Positions 25,531 through 34,375 of a DNA stretch of 64,000 nt are shown piece by piece. The position numbers and the translations under genes were made by a program. Origin of the DNA: an uncultured Prevotellaceae bacterium (GTDB taxonomy: Bacteria; Bacteroidota; Bacteroidia; Bacteroidales; Bacteroidaceae); NCBI GenBank assembly GCA_900318795.1, contig ONLU01000003.1, positions 1-64,000 of the forward strand, written 5' to 3'. The notes beneath the pieces were generated by a model. That model searched no databases, had not been told where the DNA came from, and saw only the letters and a program-made list of their open reading frames with translations. How positions within the stretch are numbered: the stretch's first letter is position 1; every line of letters begins with the position of its first letter.

Positions 25531-28500
25531 ATGGCGGACATACCTATTAATTCTCATTTCTTTACTAACCGAGATGGGAATACATTGATGAAAGAGTTTG
25601 AGGGCATTCTGACAAACAACCCTCAAGTGAAGAACCTTGATGCCGTTGTGGGCTTCCTCCGGGCATCAGGCTATTTCTCTTTGCGCCCCTTCCTTGATAA
25701 TATTAATAAGGTGCGCATCCTGATTGGTATTGATGTAGATAAGTATATCGCCAAAGCCAACCAAAAGGGAGAACTCTTCTTTGGTGCAGAAGAGGAAGTG
25801 AAAGAGGAATGCCTGCGTCTGCTAAAAGAAGACATTGAGCAGTCGCACTATACCAAAAAGGTAGAAGACGGTATGCTCCAGATGGTGCAGGACTTGATTG
25901 ACGGTAAACTGGAACTGCGTGCGCATCCCTCGAAGAAAATTCACGCCAAGCTTTACATCCTCTATCCCGACAATTACAACCAGCATTGCTTTGGTGCTGC
26001 CATTACTGGCAGTAGCAACCTGAGTGGCAACGGCTTGGGTATTGGTGAAGAGAAACAATATGAGTTCAACGTCAAACTGACGCAGTTCGACGATGTGCAG
26101 TTTGCCAAAAACGAGTTTGAACTGTTGTGGGAAGAGGCGAAGAATGTACCTATCAATGCTGAGGACTATCAGGAAACACTCGACAAGACCTACCTGAAAG
26201 GCGATGTCACTCCCTACGAGCTGTATATCAAGATGCTGATGGAATACTTCAGCGACCGCGTTCTTGCCATCGACCAGGAAGACCCCTTCGACATGCCTGA
26301 CGGCTATAGCAAGTTTGACTATCAGGCGGATGCTGTGATAGAAGGCTACCAGAAACTGATACGCTATGATGGTTTCTTCTTGGCTGATGTAGTAGGTCTT
26401 GGCAAGACGGTGATTGCGACGATGATTGCCAAGAAGTTCCTGATAGAGAACGGCCCGGAGCACACCAAGATTCTCGTGGTTTATCCACCAGCCGTTGAAC
26501 AAAACTGGAAGACTACGTTTAAGGATTTTGGTATCGACAAATATACTCGTTTTGTCAGTAACGGCAGTCTCGCTAAGGTGCTCGACGAAGAAAACTATGA
26601 CTACTGGAATGCTGACGAATATGACTTGGTACTGGTTGACGAAGCCCACAAGTTCCGCAATCACACCACTGGTGCCTTCAATCAGTTGCAGGAAATCTGC
26701 AAGATGCCTCGTCTTGAAACAGGCTATATTCCGGGCTATAAGAAAAAGGTGATGCTGATTTCAGCAACGCCTATGAACAACACGCCTGCGGATATCTACT
26801 ACCAGATACTAATGTTCCAAGATCCGCGCCATTGCACCATCGATGGTGTGCCCAACCTGACAGCCTTCTTCTCGCCTTTGGTGGTGGAGTTCCGTAAGTT
26901 CCGCAAGCAGGAGAACTTCGACCTGAAGGAGTTTAAGAAGCTGGCTGAGAAAGTACGCGACAGGGTCATCAAGCCTCTGACTGTTCGCCGCACCAGAACC
27001 GATATTGAGAACATCGCGCGATATAATAAAGATGTGAAAGGATTCCCCAAAGTGGAAAAACCTATCAAGAAGGAATATGAATTGAACGATCACTTGGCCA
27101 ACCTCTTTGAGAAGGCGATGCACATCCTCGACAAAGAACTGACCTATGCCCGCTATCAGGCCATCGCCTATCTGAAGCCCGATGCTGCCCCAGGACTTTA
27201 CGACAATGCGGAGGTTATCAGCCGCAGTTTGGCAGGCATCCGCAAAAACGGCTTGGTAAAGCGTCTGGAAAGCAGTTTCTATGCCTTCTGCAAGTCGCTG
27301 AAAGCCTTCCGTCAGGCTAACGAAAATATGATAGACATGTGGGAGAATGACAAGATTTTCATTGCTCCCGACTTAGATATCAATGCACTGATAGAGGCAG
27401 GCTGCAGCGAGGAAGAGATTGAGCAGAAGATGAACGAGAAGGCAGAGGTGAATCCCAAGAATGCCTCCTTCAAGCGCGAACACTTCGATGAGGAATACAT
27501 CGAGCAACTGAGACATGATCAAGCGTTGCTTGACGATATGTGGCTGGAGTGGGAATATATCGATGACGATGATGACTCGAAGTTTGCCAAGTTCGAAGAC
27601 CTGCTGAAGCATGAGCTGTTCAAGAAAGAGCACAACCCGGAAGGAAAGATAGTGGTATTCTCAGAATCTGTTGATACGGTAGAATACCTGCAGCGTCGCA
27701 TCAATCGCCCAGACGTATTGGTGATTTCTTCCCAAAACCGCAGTCAACTGTTCAAGACCATCCGCGAGAACTTTGATGCCAACTGGAAACAGAGAAAGGA
27801 TGACTATAACATCATCCTGACAACAGATGTGTTGGCAGAAGGTGTCAACCTGCATCGCTCAAACATCATCATCAACTACGACACGCCTTGGAATGCTACC
27901 CGTCTGATGCAGCGTATAGGACGTGTGAATCGTATTGGCTCAACGGCAGGTATCATCTACAACTACGTATTCTATCCGTCGCGTCAGGGTAATAAGGAAA
28001 TCAAGCTCAACCAGATAGCGTTGAGTAAGATTCAGACTTTCCACACTACGTTTGGCGAAGATAATCAGATATATTCAACACTCTTCAAGGAAAGCATCAA
28101 GCGCGAACAGGAAGACCGCAATCTGGAACTGCCTTTCTATGAAGAATTGCGAGCACTCTATCAGCAGAACCGCAAGGAATATAAACGCATTGAAAGGCTA
28201 TCGCTGAGAAGCCGCACAGGCCGTGAACCTCGCGAGTTAGAAGGAGTTACTTTGTCAGGTGATTCATTGGTGTTCCTCAAGACCAATTTCCGCAAGTTGT
28301 TCTATCTGGTGAACGACCAGCAGACACGCGAATTGTCAGTGCTCGATGCGCTCAACTATTTCAAGGCCAAGCCGGAAGAAAAAGCCGTGCCTCGTATTCC
28401 TCAGCATCATGAGCATGTTGACAAAGCCCTGAAGGAATTCAATAAAACCAAAGAACAGGAACTGCACGAGGAAGAATCGAATCAAAGCCAGCGCAGCAAT

Positions 28501-28824
28501 CTTGGTGCCCAGGTCACGACGGCTATCAGCTTGTTAAACAGCATGCTGCCCCATATAGATGATGGAGATACCCGTATGAAGATTATTCAACTGAAAGAGT
28601 TGACTGAGAGAGGCACCATCACCTATATTGCCAAGCGCCTGCAACGTATCCAAAAGGACTTGCAGCGTCAAGGTGGCAGCAAAGCAAAACTGACCTTTGA
28701 GGATGCACTAAAACAAGTGCTTGATATGGCAAACAAATACAATACTTATTATCGCGAGAGTCAGCATGCAGAAGAGGAATCTGCTGCTGTCATCATATTA
28801 TCGGAGAGTTTTCAAAATAATTAA
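25531..28824 (+). CDS. PLD-nuclease/SNF2-type helicase fusion (defence-type)
   Basis: A 1097-aa protein. Residues 1-190 form a phospholipase D-like nuclease domain with the HxK core KKIHAKLYILY (His138, Lys140) and TGSSNLS (160-165). An SF2 helicase follows: DVVGLGKTV (Walker A, about 286-294), LVDEAHKF (DEAH 370-373), MLISATP (motif III, 408-414), VVFSESVDTVEYL (about 709) and QRIGRVNRIG (motif VI, about 795). A C-terminal helical region has charged coiled-coil character. Such fusions occur in restriction-modification-like and DISARM/BREX-like islands. The stop is 5 bp before the methylase ATG. The start MADIPINSHFF at 25531 follows the long structured leader. Confidence 0.85.
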   Translation: MADIPINSHFFTNRDGNTLMKEFEGILTNNPQVKNLDAVVGFLRASGYFSLRPFLDNINKVRILIGIDVDKYIAKANQKGELFFGAEEEVKEECLRLLKEDIEQSHYTKKVEDGMLQMVQDLIDGKLELRAHPSKKIHAKLYILYPDNYNQHCFGAAITGSSNLSGNGLGIGEEKQYEFNVKLTQFDDVQFAKNEFELLWEEAKNVPINAEDYQETLDKTYLKGDVTPYELYIKMLMEYFSDRVLAIDQEDPFDMPDGYSKFDYQADAVIEGYQKLIRYDGFFLADVVGLGKTVIATMIAKKFLIENGPEHTKILVVYPPAVEQNWKTTFKDFGIDKYTRFVSNGSLAKVLDEENYDYWNADEYDLVLVDEAHKFRNHTTGAFNQLQEICKMPRLETGYIPGYKKKVMLISATPMNNTPADIYYQILMFQDPRHCTIDGVPNLTAFFSPLVVEFRKFRKQENFDLKEFKKLAEKVRDRVIKPLTVRRTRTDIENIARYNKDVKGFPKVEKPIKKEYELNDHLANLFEKAMHILDKELTYARYQAIAYLKPDAAPGLYDNAEVISRSLAGIRKNGLVKRLESSFYAFCKSLKAFRQANENMIDMWENDKIFIAPDLDINALIEAGCSEEEIEQKMNEKAEVNPKNASFKREHFDEEYIEQLRHDQALLDDMWLEWEYIDDDDDSKFAKFEDLLKHELFKKEHNPEGKIVVFSESVDTVEYLQRRINRPDVLVISSQNRSQLFKTIRENFDANWKQRKDDYNIILTTDVLAEGVNLHRSNIIINYDTPWNATRLMQRIGRVNRIGSTAGIIYNYVFYPSRQGNKEIKLNQIALSKIQTFHTTFGEDNQIYSTLFKESIKREQEDRNLELPFYEELRALYQQNRKEYKRIERLSLRSRTGREPRELEGVTLSGDSLVFLKTNFRKLFYLVNDQQTRELSVLDALNYFKAKPEEKAVPRIPQHHEHVDKALKEFNKTKEQELHEEESNQSQRSNLGAQVTTAISLLNSMLPHIDDGDTRMKIIQLKELTERGTITYIAKRLQRIQKDLQRQGGSKAKLTFEDALKQVLDMANKYNTYYRESQHAEEESAAVIILSESFQNN

Positions 28825-28829
28825 GCCCT

Positions 28830-31800
28830 ATGAACTATAAAGAAGTCATTGAATCAAGATACAATCGCCAGAACTGGCAGTTGCTGTTACACGACATTTT
28901 TGGCAATAAGATAAAATTCTGGAATACGCCATCAACGATTCCTACCAGTAGCCAGTTTGCCAAACAGGCACTTTGGCTGGGTACTATCACATTGAGCGAT
29001 AACCAGACCATCAGCATCTACGAAGTTGAACTCTCTGATAGCGTAGATATTGAGCGCAACCGCAGGGGCATCCGCGATATGCTGCTGACCGATTGGCGCA
29101 ACAATGGTAATGCAGGTGCCTTTATGTTCTGCTATCGCAAGAACGAGAGTGTACTCCGATTCTCCTACGTTAGCGAGGCTTGGACGTTTGCCGATGATGG
29201 TAGCTATCAGAAAGAATCGACTGATGCCAAACGCTTCACCTATCTGCTGGGTGAAGGTCATCGTAGCCGCACCGCCATTCAGCAGTTCGAGAAACTGCGT
29301 GACAGTAGTCTTACGCTGAAAGACCTGACCAAAGCGTTCTCCGTAGATGCGGTTAGCGATATGTTCTTCGATGGCTACAAAAAGCAGTATGAGGACATCA
29401 TCCAGTACATCACAGGTAAGCGAATGGTGAAGGTGGCCAACAAGTGGGAAGAACAAATCAAAAACGATCCCTGCGAGGAAATCATGCAGGAGTTTGCCCA
29501 CTTCCCCAACCCTGAGAAAGCCGTCCGTGACTATGTAAAGAAACTAATGGGCCGTCTTGTGTTCCTCCAGTTCCTACAGAAGAAAGGCTGGTTAGGTGTG
29601 CCTGTTGGTGAGCCTTGGGGTACTGGCGACAGAGAGTTCATCCAAAACCTCTTTGCTCAGACAGCAGACAAAGACCACTTCATAGACAATGTCCTCGAAG
29701 TCCTATTCAATGACCTCAACACGGAACGTAAAGGTGATTTGGCAACCCCCTCTTTGGGAGGGGGCAGGTGGAGGCTTATTCCTTATCTCAACGGAGGATT
29801 GTTCGAGCGTGATGCCACAGACGAAACAGAGTTCCCTCTACCTGCCAAATACATGCAGAGTCTACTCGACTTCTTTGCCTCGTATAACTTCACCATCGAT
29901 GAGAACGATCCTGACGATGCAGAGGTAGGTGTTGACCCAGAGATGTTAGGTCGCATCTTCGAGAACCTGCTGGAAGACAACAAAGATAAAGGTGCCTTCT
30001 ACACGCCAAAGGAAATCGTCAGTTATATGTGCCGCGAAAGCCTCATTGCCTATCTCCAAACAAATATAGAGGACGAAGCCACCAAGGAAGCCATTCGTCA
30101 GTTCGTGACGACTCATGATATCAACGTTCTTGGCACTAACGACAAATTCCGTCAGCAAGTAGATGAGGCTCTTCGTAATGTCAAAATCTGCGACCCAGCC
30201 ATTGGCTCAGGAGCCTTCCCTATGGGCTTGCTGAAAGAACTCTTCCAATGCCGCACAGCCCTCGAAGGCATTACACAAAGTAAAGCCGCCGAAATCAAGA
30301 AGCACATCATCCAACAGAATATTTATGGTGTAGATATTGAGCGTGGTGCCGTTGACATTGCCCGCCTCCGTTTCTGGCTCTCCCTCATCGTCGATGAAGA
30401 GACCCCACAGGCATTGCCCAACCTTGACTTCAAGATAATGCAGGGCAACTCGTTGTTGGAGCAATACAAAGGTGTTGATTTGTCTAATATCACAGAGTTG
30501 AAGCAAGACAAGGTCGGAGCTTATCAAACCACGATGTTTGATGACATGATAGATGTATTACGTCTCGACTTGCGAAAGAAACTTGACGAATACTACAACT
30601 GCACAGACCATAAGCGCAAAGCAATCCTGAAGCAAGACATAATAAATAATGTAAAGCAGCAACTTAAAGAACAAAGCATCAATATTGACTTTGGAGACCT
30701 CGACCTTTCAGGTAACAACCAATTCATGCTTTGGCATACTTGGTTCTATGATGTATTCTCCCAAGGAGGCTTTGATATTGTGATAGGAAACCCGCCATAT
30801 GTTTCCACCAAAGGTAGAACTGATGAGGAGAAAAGAAATCTTGATAGAGCTTTCGGTTTTGTTGATGACTTGTACCATCATTTCATAATACATGGATTTA
30901 ACATCATGAAAGATAGAGGAATTCAATCAATGATTACGTCCGATACATATTTTACAACACTAACAAAGGCCGCATTGAGGAAGAAATTCTTGTCATATTC
31001 GATGTTACAGATAGTTCATTGGGGGCATGATATTTTTGAAGATGCGCTTGTTTCAACCGCTACCTTTTTCTGTCAGAAATGTTGCAAAGAAGACACCATT
31101 ATTACATTTTACGATGTAAAAGGCAAAAAGACCATTTGGGATGGCACAAAATATGAAATAGATCAAAAGGAATACTCAAGGTCTATAAATGGCAGTTTTT
31201 ATGTGCCAACCCCATTATGTATAGGAATTAATTCAATTCTTGCCGATAAACATAACTTATTAATGAACAATTGGTGGTCTAAAATCGAGACAAGTAAAAA
31301 GATTGCAAACAACGAATCAGAACTAAATAAGTATAGAGCATCCTTAAAATCAGGAGATGTTACTCTTATTGGTTTAGTTACTGATGGTGGTCAAGGAATG
31401 GCAACCGGTGATAACGGTAAATTTGTTGGAGTTAAAGCAGGAACGAAACAGGCAGCCAGTATCATAGAAAGTCGTCCTCAAAAACTTTCCGAGGTAAATC
31501 GCAAATATCATCTTAATCAAGTACTTCCACAAGATGAAATGGAAATATGGAAATTGTTTGATAGACTGAAAGCTCAATTTGGCAATAAAATTTTTGGTCA
31601 AGGCTATGTTTATCGCATTGTTCCCGATCAATTATTGGCTGACATTACATCTTTGACGAATCAGGAAAAGGAACAAGGAATATCAGACAACCGGACTTTT
31701 GTCCCATACGACAAGGGAGATAAGGAAGGAAATAAGTGGTATATTGAAAATCCTTATTTAATAGATTGGTCTAAAGAGAATGTCCATTACTTAAAAACTT

Positions 31801-32285
31801 CTCCAAAGTCTCGTTATCAGGGATACACTTTCTATTTTAGGGAAGGCTTTTGCTGGAACAATAACCTGAACGAAAGATATTTCAATATAAAGTGTAAAGA
31901 GAAAAAGGCTGGTATTCATGATGTAGCATCTATGTCATTATTTGAACTTACTTCTAAAGTTCCAGCCTACTACCTTGTAACCATGATAAATAGTTCTTTG
32001 TGTGGATACTTCTATCGCATGTTCCTGAACAACACAGTAAATGTACAAGTTAATGACCTTCGAATGTTACCAGTAATTGTTCCATCAGAAGAACAGTTAA
32101 TAGAGAGTAAAAAGTTGTTTGATGATGCAGTTAAAGTTCAAAAGGCATTCTTTAATCAGGAAATTTCCTCAGATGAGAGAGAGAAACAATTAATAAATAT
32201 TCAGACTGATGTTGATAATCTTGTATTTGGAATATATGGCCTACAACAATCTGATTACCCTCCTTTGGGGAAAACACTTTATTGA
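28830..32285 (+). CDS. Eco57I/PglX-like N6-adenine DNA methylase
   Basis: A 1151-aa class I methyltransferase. SAM-binding motif I is DPAIGSGAFPMGLL (about residue 455) and the catalytic motif IV is NPPYVS (about residue 654), in the gamma order of type IIG and BREX PglX enzymes. DNKDKGAFYTPKEIVSYMCRE (about 390) precedes motif I as usual. The C-terminal 450 residues should hold the target-recognition domain. No PD-(D/E)xK nuclease was recognised at the N-terminus. The 3' half (from about 30880) is visibly more AT-rich than the 5' half, as if the specificity region had been exchanged. A palindromic repeat interrupts the N-terminal part at 29746. Confidence 0.85.
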   Translation: MNYKEVIESRYNRQNWQLLLHDIFGNKIKFWNTPSTIPTSSQFAKQALWLGTITLSDNQTISIYEVELSDSVDIERNRRGIRDMLLTDWRNNGNAGAFMFCYRKNESVLRFSYVSEAWTFADDGSYQKESTDAKRFTYLLGEGHRSRTAIQQFEKLRDSSLTLKDLTKAFSVDAVSDMFFDGYKKQYEDIIQYITGKRMVKVANKWEEQIKNDPCEEIMQEFAHFPNPEKAVRDYVKKLMGRLVFLQFLQKKGWLGVPVGEPWGTGDREFIQNLFAQTADKDHFIDNVLEVLFNDLNTERKGDLATPSLGGGRWRLIPYLNGGLFERDATDETEFPLPAKYMQSLLDFFASYNFTIDENDPDDAEVGVDPEMLGRIFENLLEDNKDKGAFYTPKEIVSYMCRESLIAYLQTNIEDEATKEAIRQFVTTHDINVLGTNDKFRQQVDEALRNVKICDPAIGSGAFPMGLLKELFQCRTALEGITQSKAAEIKKHIIQQNIYGVDIERGAVDIARLRFWLSLIVDEETPQALPNLDFKIMQGNSLLEQYKGVDLSNITELKQDKVGAYQTTMFDDMIDVLRLDLRKKLDEYYNCTDHKRKAILKQDIINNVKQQLKEQSINIDFGDLDLSGNNQFMLWHTWFYDVFSQGGFDIVIGNPPYVSTKGRTDEEKRNLDRAFGFVDDLYHHFIIHGFNIMKDRGIQSMITSDTYFTTLTKAALRKKFLSYSMLQIVHWGHDIFEDALVSTATFFCQKCCKEDTIITFYDVKGKKTIWDGTKYEIDQKEYSRSINGSFYVPTPLCIGINSILADKHNLLMNNWWSKIETSKKIANNESELNKYRASLKSGDVTLIGLVTDGGQGMATGDNGKFVGVKAGTKQAASIIESRPQKLSEVNRKYHLNQVLPQDEMEIWKLFDRLKAQFGNKIFGQGYVYRIVPDQLLADITSLTNQEKEQGISDNRTFVPYDKGDKEGNKWYIENPYLIDWSKENVHYLKTSPKSRYQGYTFYFREGFCWNNNLNERYFNIKCKEKKAGIHDVASMSLFELTSKVPAYYLVTMINSSLCGYFYRMFLNNTVNVQVNDLRMLPVIVPSEEQLIESKKLFDDAVKVQKAFFNQEISSDEREKQLINIQTDVDNLVFGIYGLQQSDYPPLGKTLY
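29746..29764. repeat. GC-rich palindromic repeat inside the methylase gene
   Basis: CCCCCTC and GAGGGGG surround TTTGG, followed by CAGGTGGAGG. It is read in frame as PSLGGGRWR. The word type (CCCTC-TTTGG-GAGGG) recalls dispersed palindromes common in Bacteroidales intergenic DNA; a related CCCTCCTTTGGGG lies at the methylase 3' end (about 32262). Confidence 0.65.
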
Positions 32286-32404
32286 AAAAAATGATTTGTC
32301 CAACGATTAATTTTTTAATATAAATGTATTTTTTGATATTTGATTGGATTAATAAAGATTCACGAACCATCAATAGCTTTATTCATTGGGGGAATTCGTT
32401 AAAA

Positions 32405-32737
32405 ATGGACTTTACAGAAAGGCAGTTCTTAAATTACCGTAACACAGTTATGGGCTGGCTATCTGATTACTGGCATAAAAAAGGTGATAAAGAACTGTCT
32501 GCTCAATACTTTGCGAAACTTGTAGATACGATTAATCTTGATGGCGAACTTGCTCACCTTAAAACAAATGCCAGTAATGATGAGCGTTATCAATTTCGTC
32601 ATAGTCAATTGTCTGCAATTCTCTATTTATTAAATGAGTATAAGTCTGATATGACTATTCGCTGGGCAAATATCAAATCCTGGATTAGTCTTTTGATTGC
32701 ACTCGTATCACTTTTTATTTCATTATTCAAAAACTGA
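32405..32737 (+). CDS. Small tail-anchored membrane protein
   Basis: A 110-aa protein (MDFTERQFLNYRNTVMGWLS...) not recognised. A soluble helical part precedes a single C-terminal membrane segment, IKSWISLLIALVSLFISLF, ending in KN. An upstream in-frame ATG at 32324 is possible but encodes an unlikely extension. The DNA is AT-rich like the methylase 3' half. Stop to next ATG is 2 bp, so it is co-translated with the following gene. In this context it could be a membrane effector or a structural partner of the defence operon; that is inference. Confidence 0.55.
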   Translation: MDFTERQFLNYRNTVMGWLSDYWHKKGDKELSAQYFAKLVDTINLDGELAHLKTNASNDERYQFRHSQLSAILYLLNEYKSDMTIRWANIKSWISLLIALVSLFISLFKN

Positions 32738-32739
32738 GT

Positions 32740-33411
32740 ATGACAAAACTTGAAAAACTTTACAGCATCATAGAAAACTCTCGCGAAGTGGGAGTGAAGC
32801 TGAGCAAGGATGTTCTTCAGCAAGTGGAGGAACTGGAGGAGGGTATCATCAAGGAAGAGATATTGCCTGCATTGGGCAATGATATTGCACCACGCTTGGA
32901 ACCCATCAAGCGCGACTTGGTGCTTGTAGTGGAGTATCATCCTGGTGAGCCTATTAGCGTGGCATTAAGCCGTAAGACAAAGATTAGTGAGATTATGGGC
33001 GCCAAGACGCTGACACCTCGTAGCAGTACGCCTGTAAAGAGCGAAGAGCAACCAACGGAAGTGGAAGCTCATGAGCCCACAAAGCACATAGAGAACACCA
33101 CGAAGGGTATGCGGGTCACCTTCCCTGATGGTACAGTCATCTGGCATCGTCAAGCTATCGACACCTTCATTGATGCTCTACGTAAGATTGGTTTGGAGCG
33201 CATCCCTGCTGTAGGTATCGAGCATGGTAATGGCTATAACCTTGTGAGCAGGGACAAGCGTCCCACCGTTCCTGGTCGAATCTGGCAGCACGAATGTGAT
33301 GGCTGGTACGTCTACTCGAACATCAGCAACGGAACGAAAAAAGAAGATTTAATACGTATCTCAAACTATTATCATCTGGGGCTGCAGATAGAAGAAGGCA
33401 AGCCAGAATAA
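32740..33411 (+). CDS. Unnamed operon protein with a C-terminal FPDGT domain
   Basis: A 223-aa protein. The N-terminal 75 residues are helical (KLSKDVLQQVEELEEGIIKE). A Pro/Glu/Thr-rich linker (about 90-125) follows. The C-terminal domain starts MRVTFPDGTVIWHRQAIDTF and continues ALRKIGLERIPAVGIEHGNG, then GWYVYSNISNGTKKEDLIRI. I have seen similar C-terminal domains at the ends of restriction-associated and small gut-bacterial proteins but cannot attach a name or activity. It is the last gene of the operon, 37 bp before the right flanking repeat. Confidence 0.6.
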   Translation: MTKLEKLYSIIENSREVGVKLSKDVLQQVEELEEGIIKEEILPALGNDIAPRLEPIKRDLVLVVEYHPGEPISVALSRKTKISEIMGAKTLTPRSSTPVKSEEQPTEVEAHEPTKHIENTTKGMRVTFPDGTVIWHRQAIDTFIDALRKIGLERIPAVGIEHGNGYNLVSRDKRPTVPGRIWQHECDGWYVYSNISNGTKKEDLIRISNYYHLGLQIEEGKPE

Positions 33412-33447
33412 TATAAGCATAATCAATCAGGAAGAAAACTTTTGAGG

Positions 33448-33475
33448 TATGACAGGTACCTGGTACGTGTCATAC
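33448..33475. repeat. Right copy of 28-bp island-flanking palindromic repeat
   Basis: Arms TATGACAGGTACC and GGTACGTGTCATA around T, with one mismatched pair within the palindrome. It is identical to the copy at 24244-24271 except for one base, in direct orientation, 9.2 kb away. Confidence 0.85.
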
Positions 33476-33763
33476 AAAAAATAAAGAAAAGTTAAAGGTG
33501 GCGATTGGTCTATCTCACGCCATGAGAACATGCATAGTTTTCGCGTTCTGTGCAACGGGGCGAGAAATAGCAGGATAACGTTGGCACACGGAGCGTCAGA
33601 CAGCAAAATAGCGAGATATGCAAGCATTTTAAGGATTATTTTCATTCTCTTTGCGTTTTGTTTTGCTTTTCTTTTGCATTTGCCGGGAGACGGAAAAGCG
33701 TGTGTTAGCAGTTTTTAACACTATTTTCGGACGCAAATTATTGGCAGGAAAGATATTTATTAC
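33476..33763. other. Gene-free stretch right of the island
   Basis: No convincing gene, hairpin terminator or repeat seen. The last bases carry the promoter of the 33789 gene. Confidence 0.5.
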
Positions 33764-33771
33764 TATCTTTG
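33764..33771 (+). promoter_or_regulatory. -7 box of the 33789 gene
   Basis: TATCTTTG lies 17 bp upstream of the ATG at 33789. A weak TTGG lies near the -33 position. Confidence 0.6.
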
Positions 33772-33788
33772 CAGAAAATTTATACAAC

Positions 33789-34271
33789 ATGGCAATTACC
33801 ATATTAAGCGCAAAGCAATTCGCAACAAAATTGAAAGCGACCATCCAGGCTTCAGGAAGGCTTGGGTTTACTGCCGATACCGCCACGGCTCTCGGTTTAG
33901 AGTCCGGAAAATTTGCAAGGTTTGCACAAGACGACGAAAACGGTTCCTTATACCTTATTATAAATAGTGAGCGTAGTGAGGATGCCTTTGAGATAAGAGT
34001 TTCGAGTGGATACTACTATGTACCCACCAAAGTGATGTTCGACACGCTGGGATACAACTACGAGGACGGCAACATCATGTTCGACCTCATTCGCCAGCCC
34101 TCTCTTGACAACGACCTTCAAGGTCTGGTGTATTTCATGAAACAACGTCAAACCAAAAACAAGGATAAGAAAAATGATGAAGCGGGGCGCACACGGGGGA
34201 CTGGTCTCTGTCAGTTTAGCGGCTTACGAGAGGCCGGTCTCTTTTTTAAAACCATCGTGGAATGGCTTTAA
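33789..34271 (+). CDS. Conserved Bacteroidales hypothetical protein, probable 3' frameshift
   Basis: 160 aa from MAITILSAKQFATKLKATIQ. The block ASGRLGFTADTATALGL and the later GYYYVPTKVMFDTLGYNYED are typical of a small uncharacterised Bacteroidales family. The frame continues past the expected end through NKDKKNDEAGRTRG into a sequence that is clearly an intrinsic terminator (34199-34247). One extra A in the run at 34168-34174 would give a stop right there (AAA AAA TGA). A single-base loss in the homopolymer, real or a sequencing error, is therefore suspected. The function is unknown. Confidence 0.6.
   Translation: MAITILSAKQFATKLKATIQASGRLGFTADTATALGLESGKFARFAQDDENGSLYLIINSERSEDAFEIRVSSGYYYVPTKVMFDTLGYNYEDGNIMFDLIRQPSLDNDLQGLVYFMKQRQTKNKDKKNDEAGRTRGTGLCQFSGLREAGLFFKTIVEWL
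34199..34247 (+). terminator. Intrinsic terminator overlapping the 3' end of the 33789 frame
   Basis: GACTGGTCTC (34199-34208) pairs with GAGA-(GG)-CCGGTC (34228-34239), ten pairs with a two-base bulge. It is followed by TCTTTTTT. Confidence 0.75.
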
Positions 34272-34375
34272 AGTGTTGCAAAATTAGCGTTTTTTGCATG
34301 AACTTCCAAATTGCGACCATTTCCACGGGTGATATTTATATTTATTTTGTTTAATTTAATAATCAAAGCATCATC

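Noticed and set aside
25531-33411. Classification as BREX, DISARM or a type I restriction system
   Set aside because: Only the methylase and a PLD/helicase protein resemble parts of those systems; PglZ, BrxC, DrmA/DrmB and HsdS are missing.
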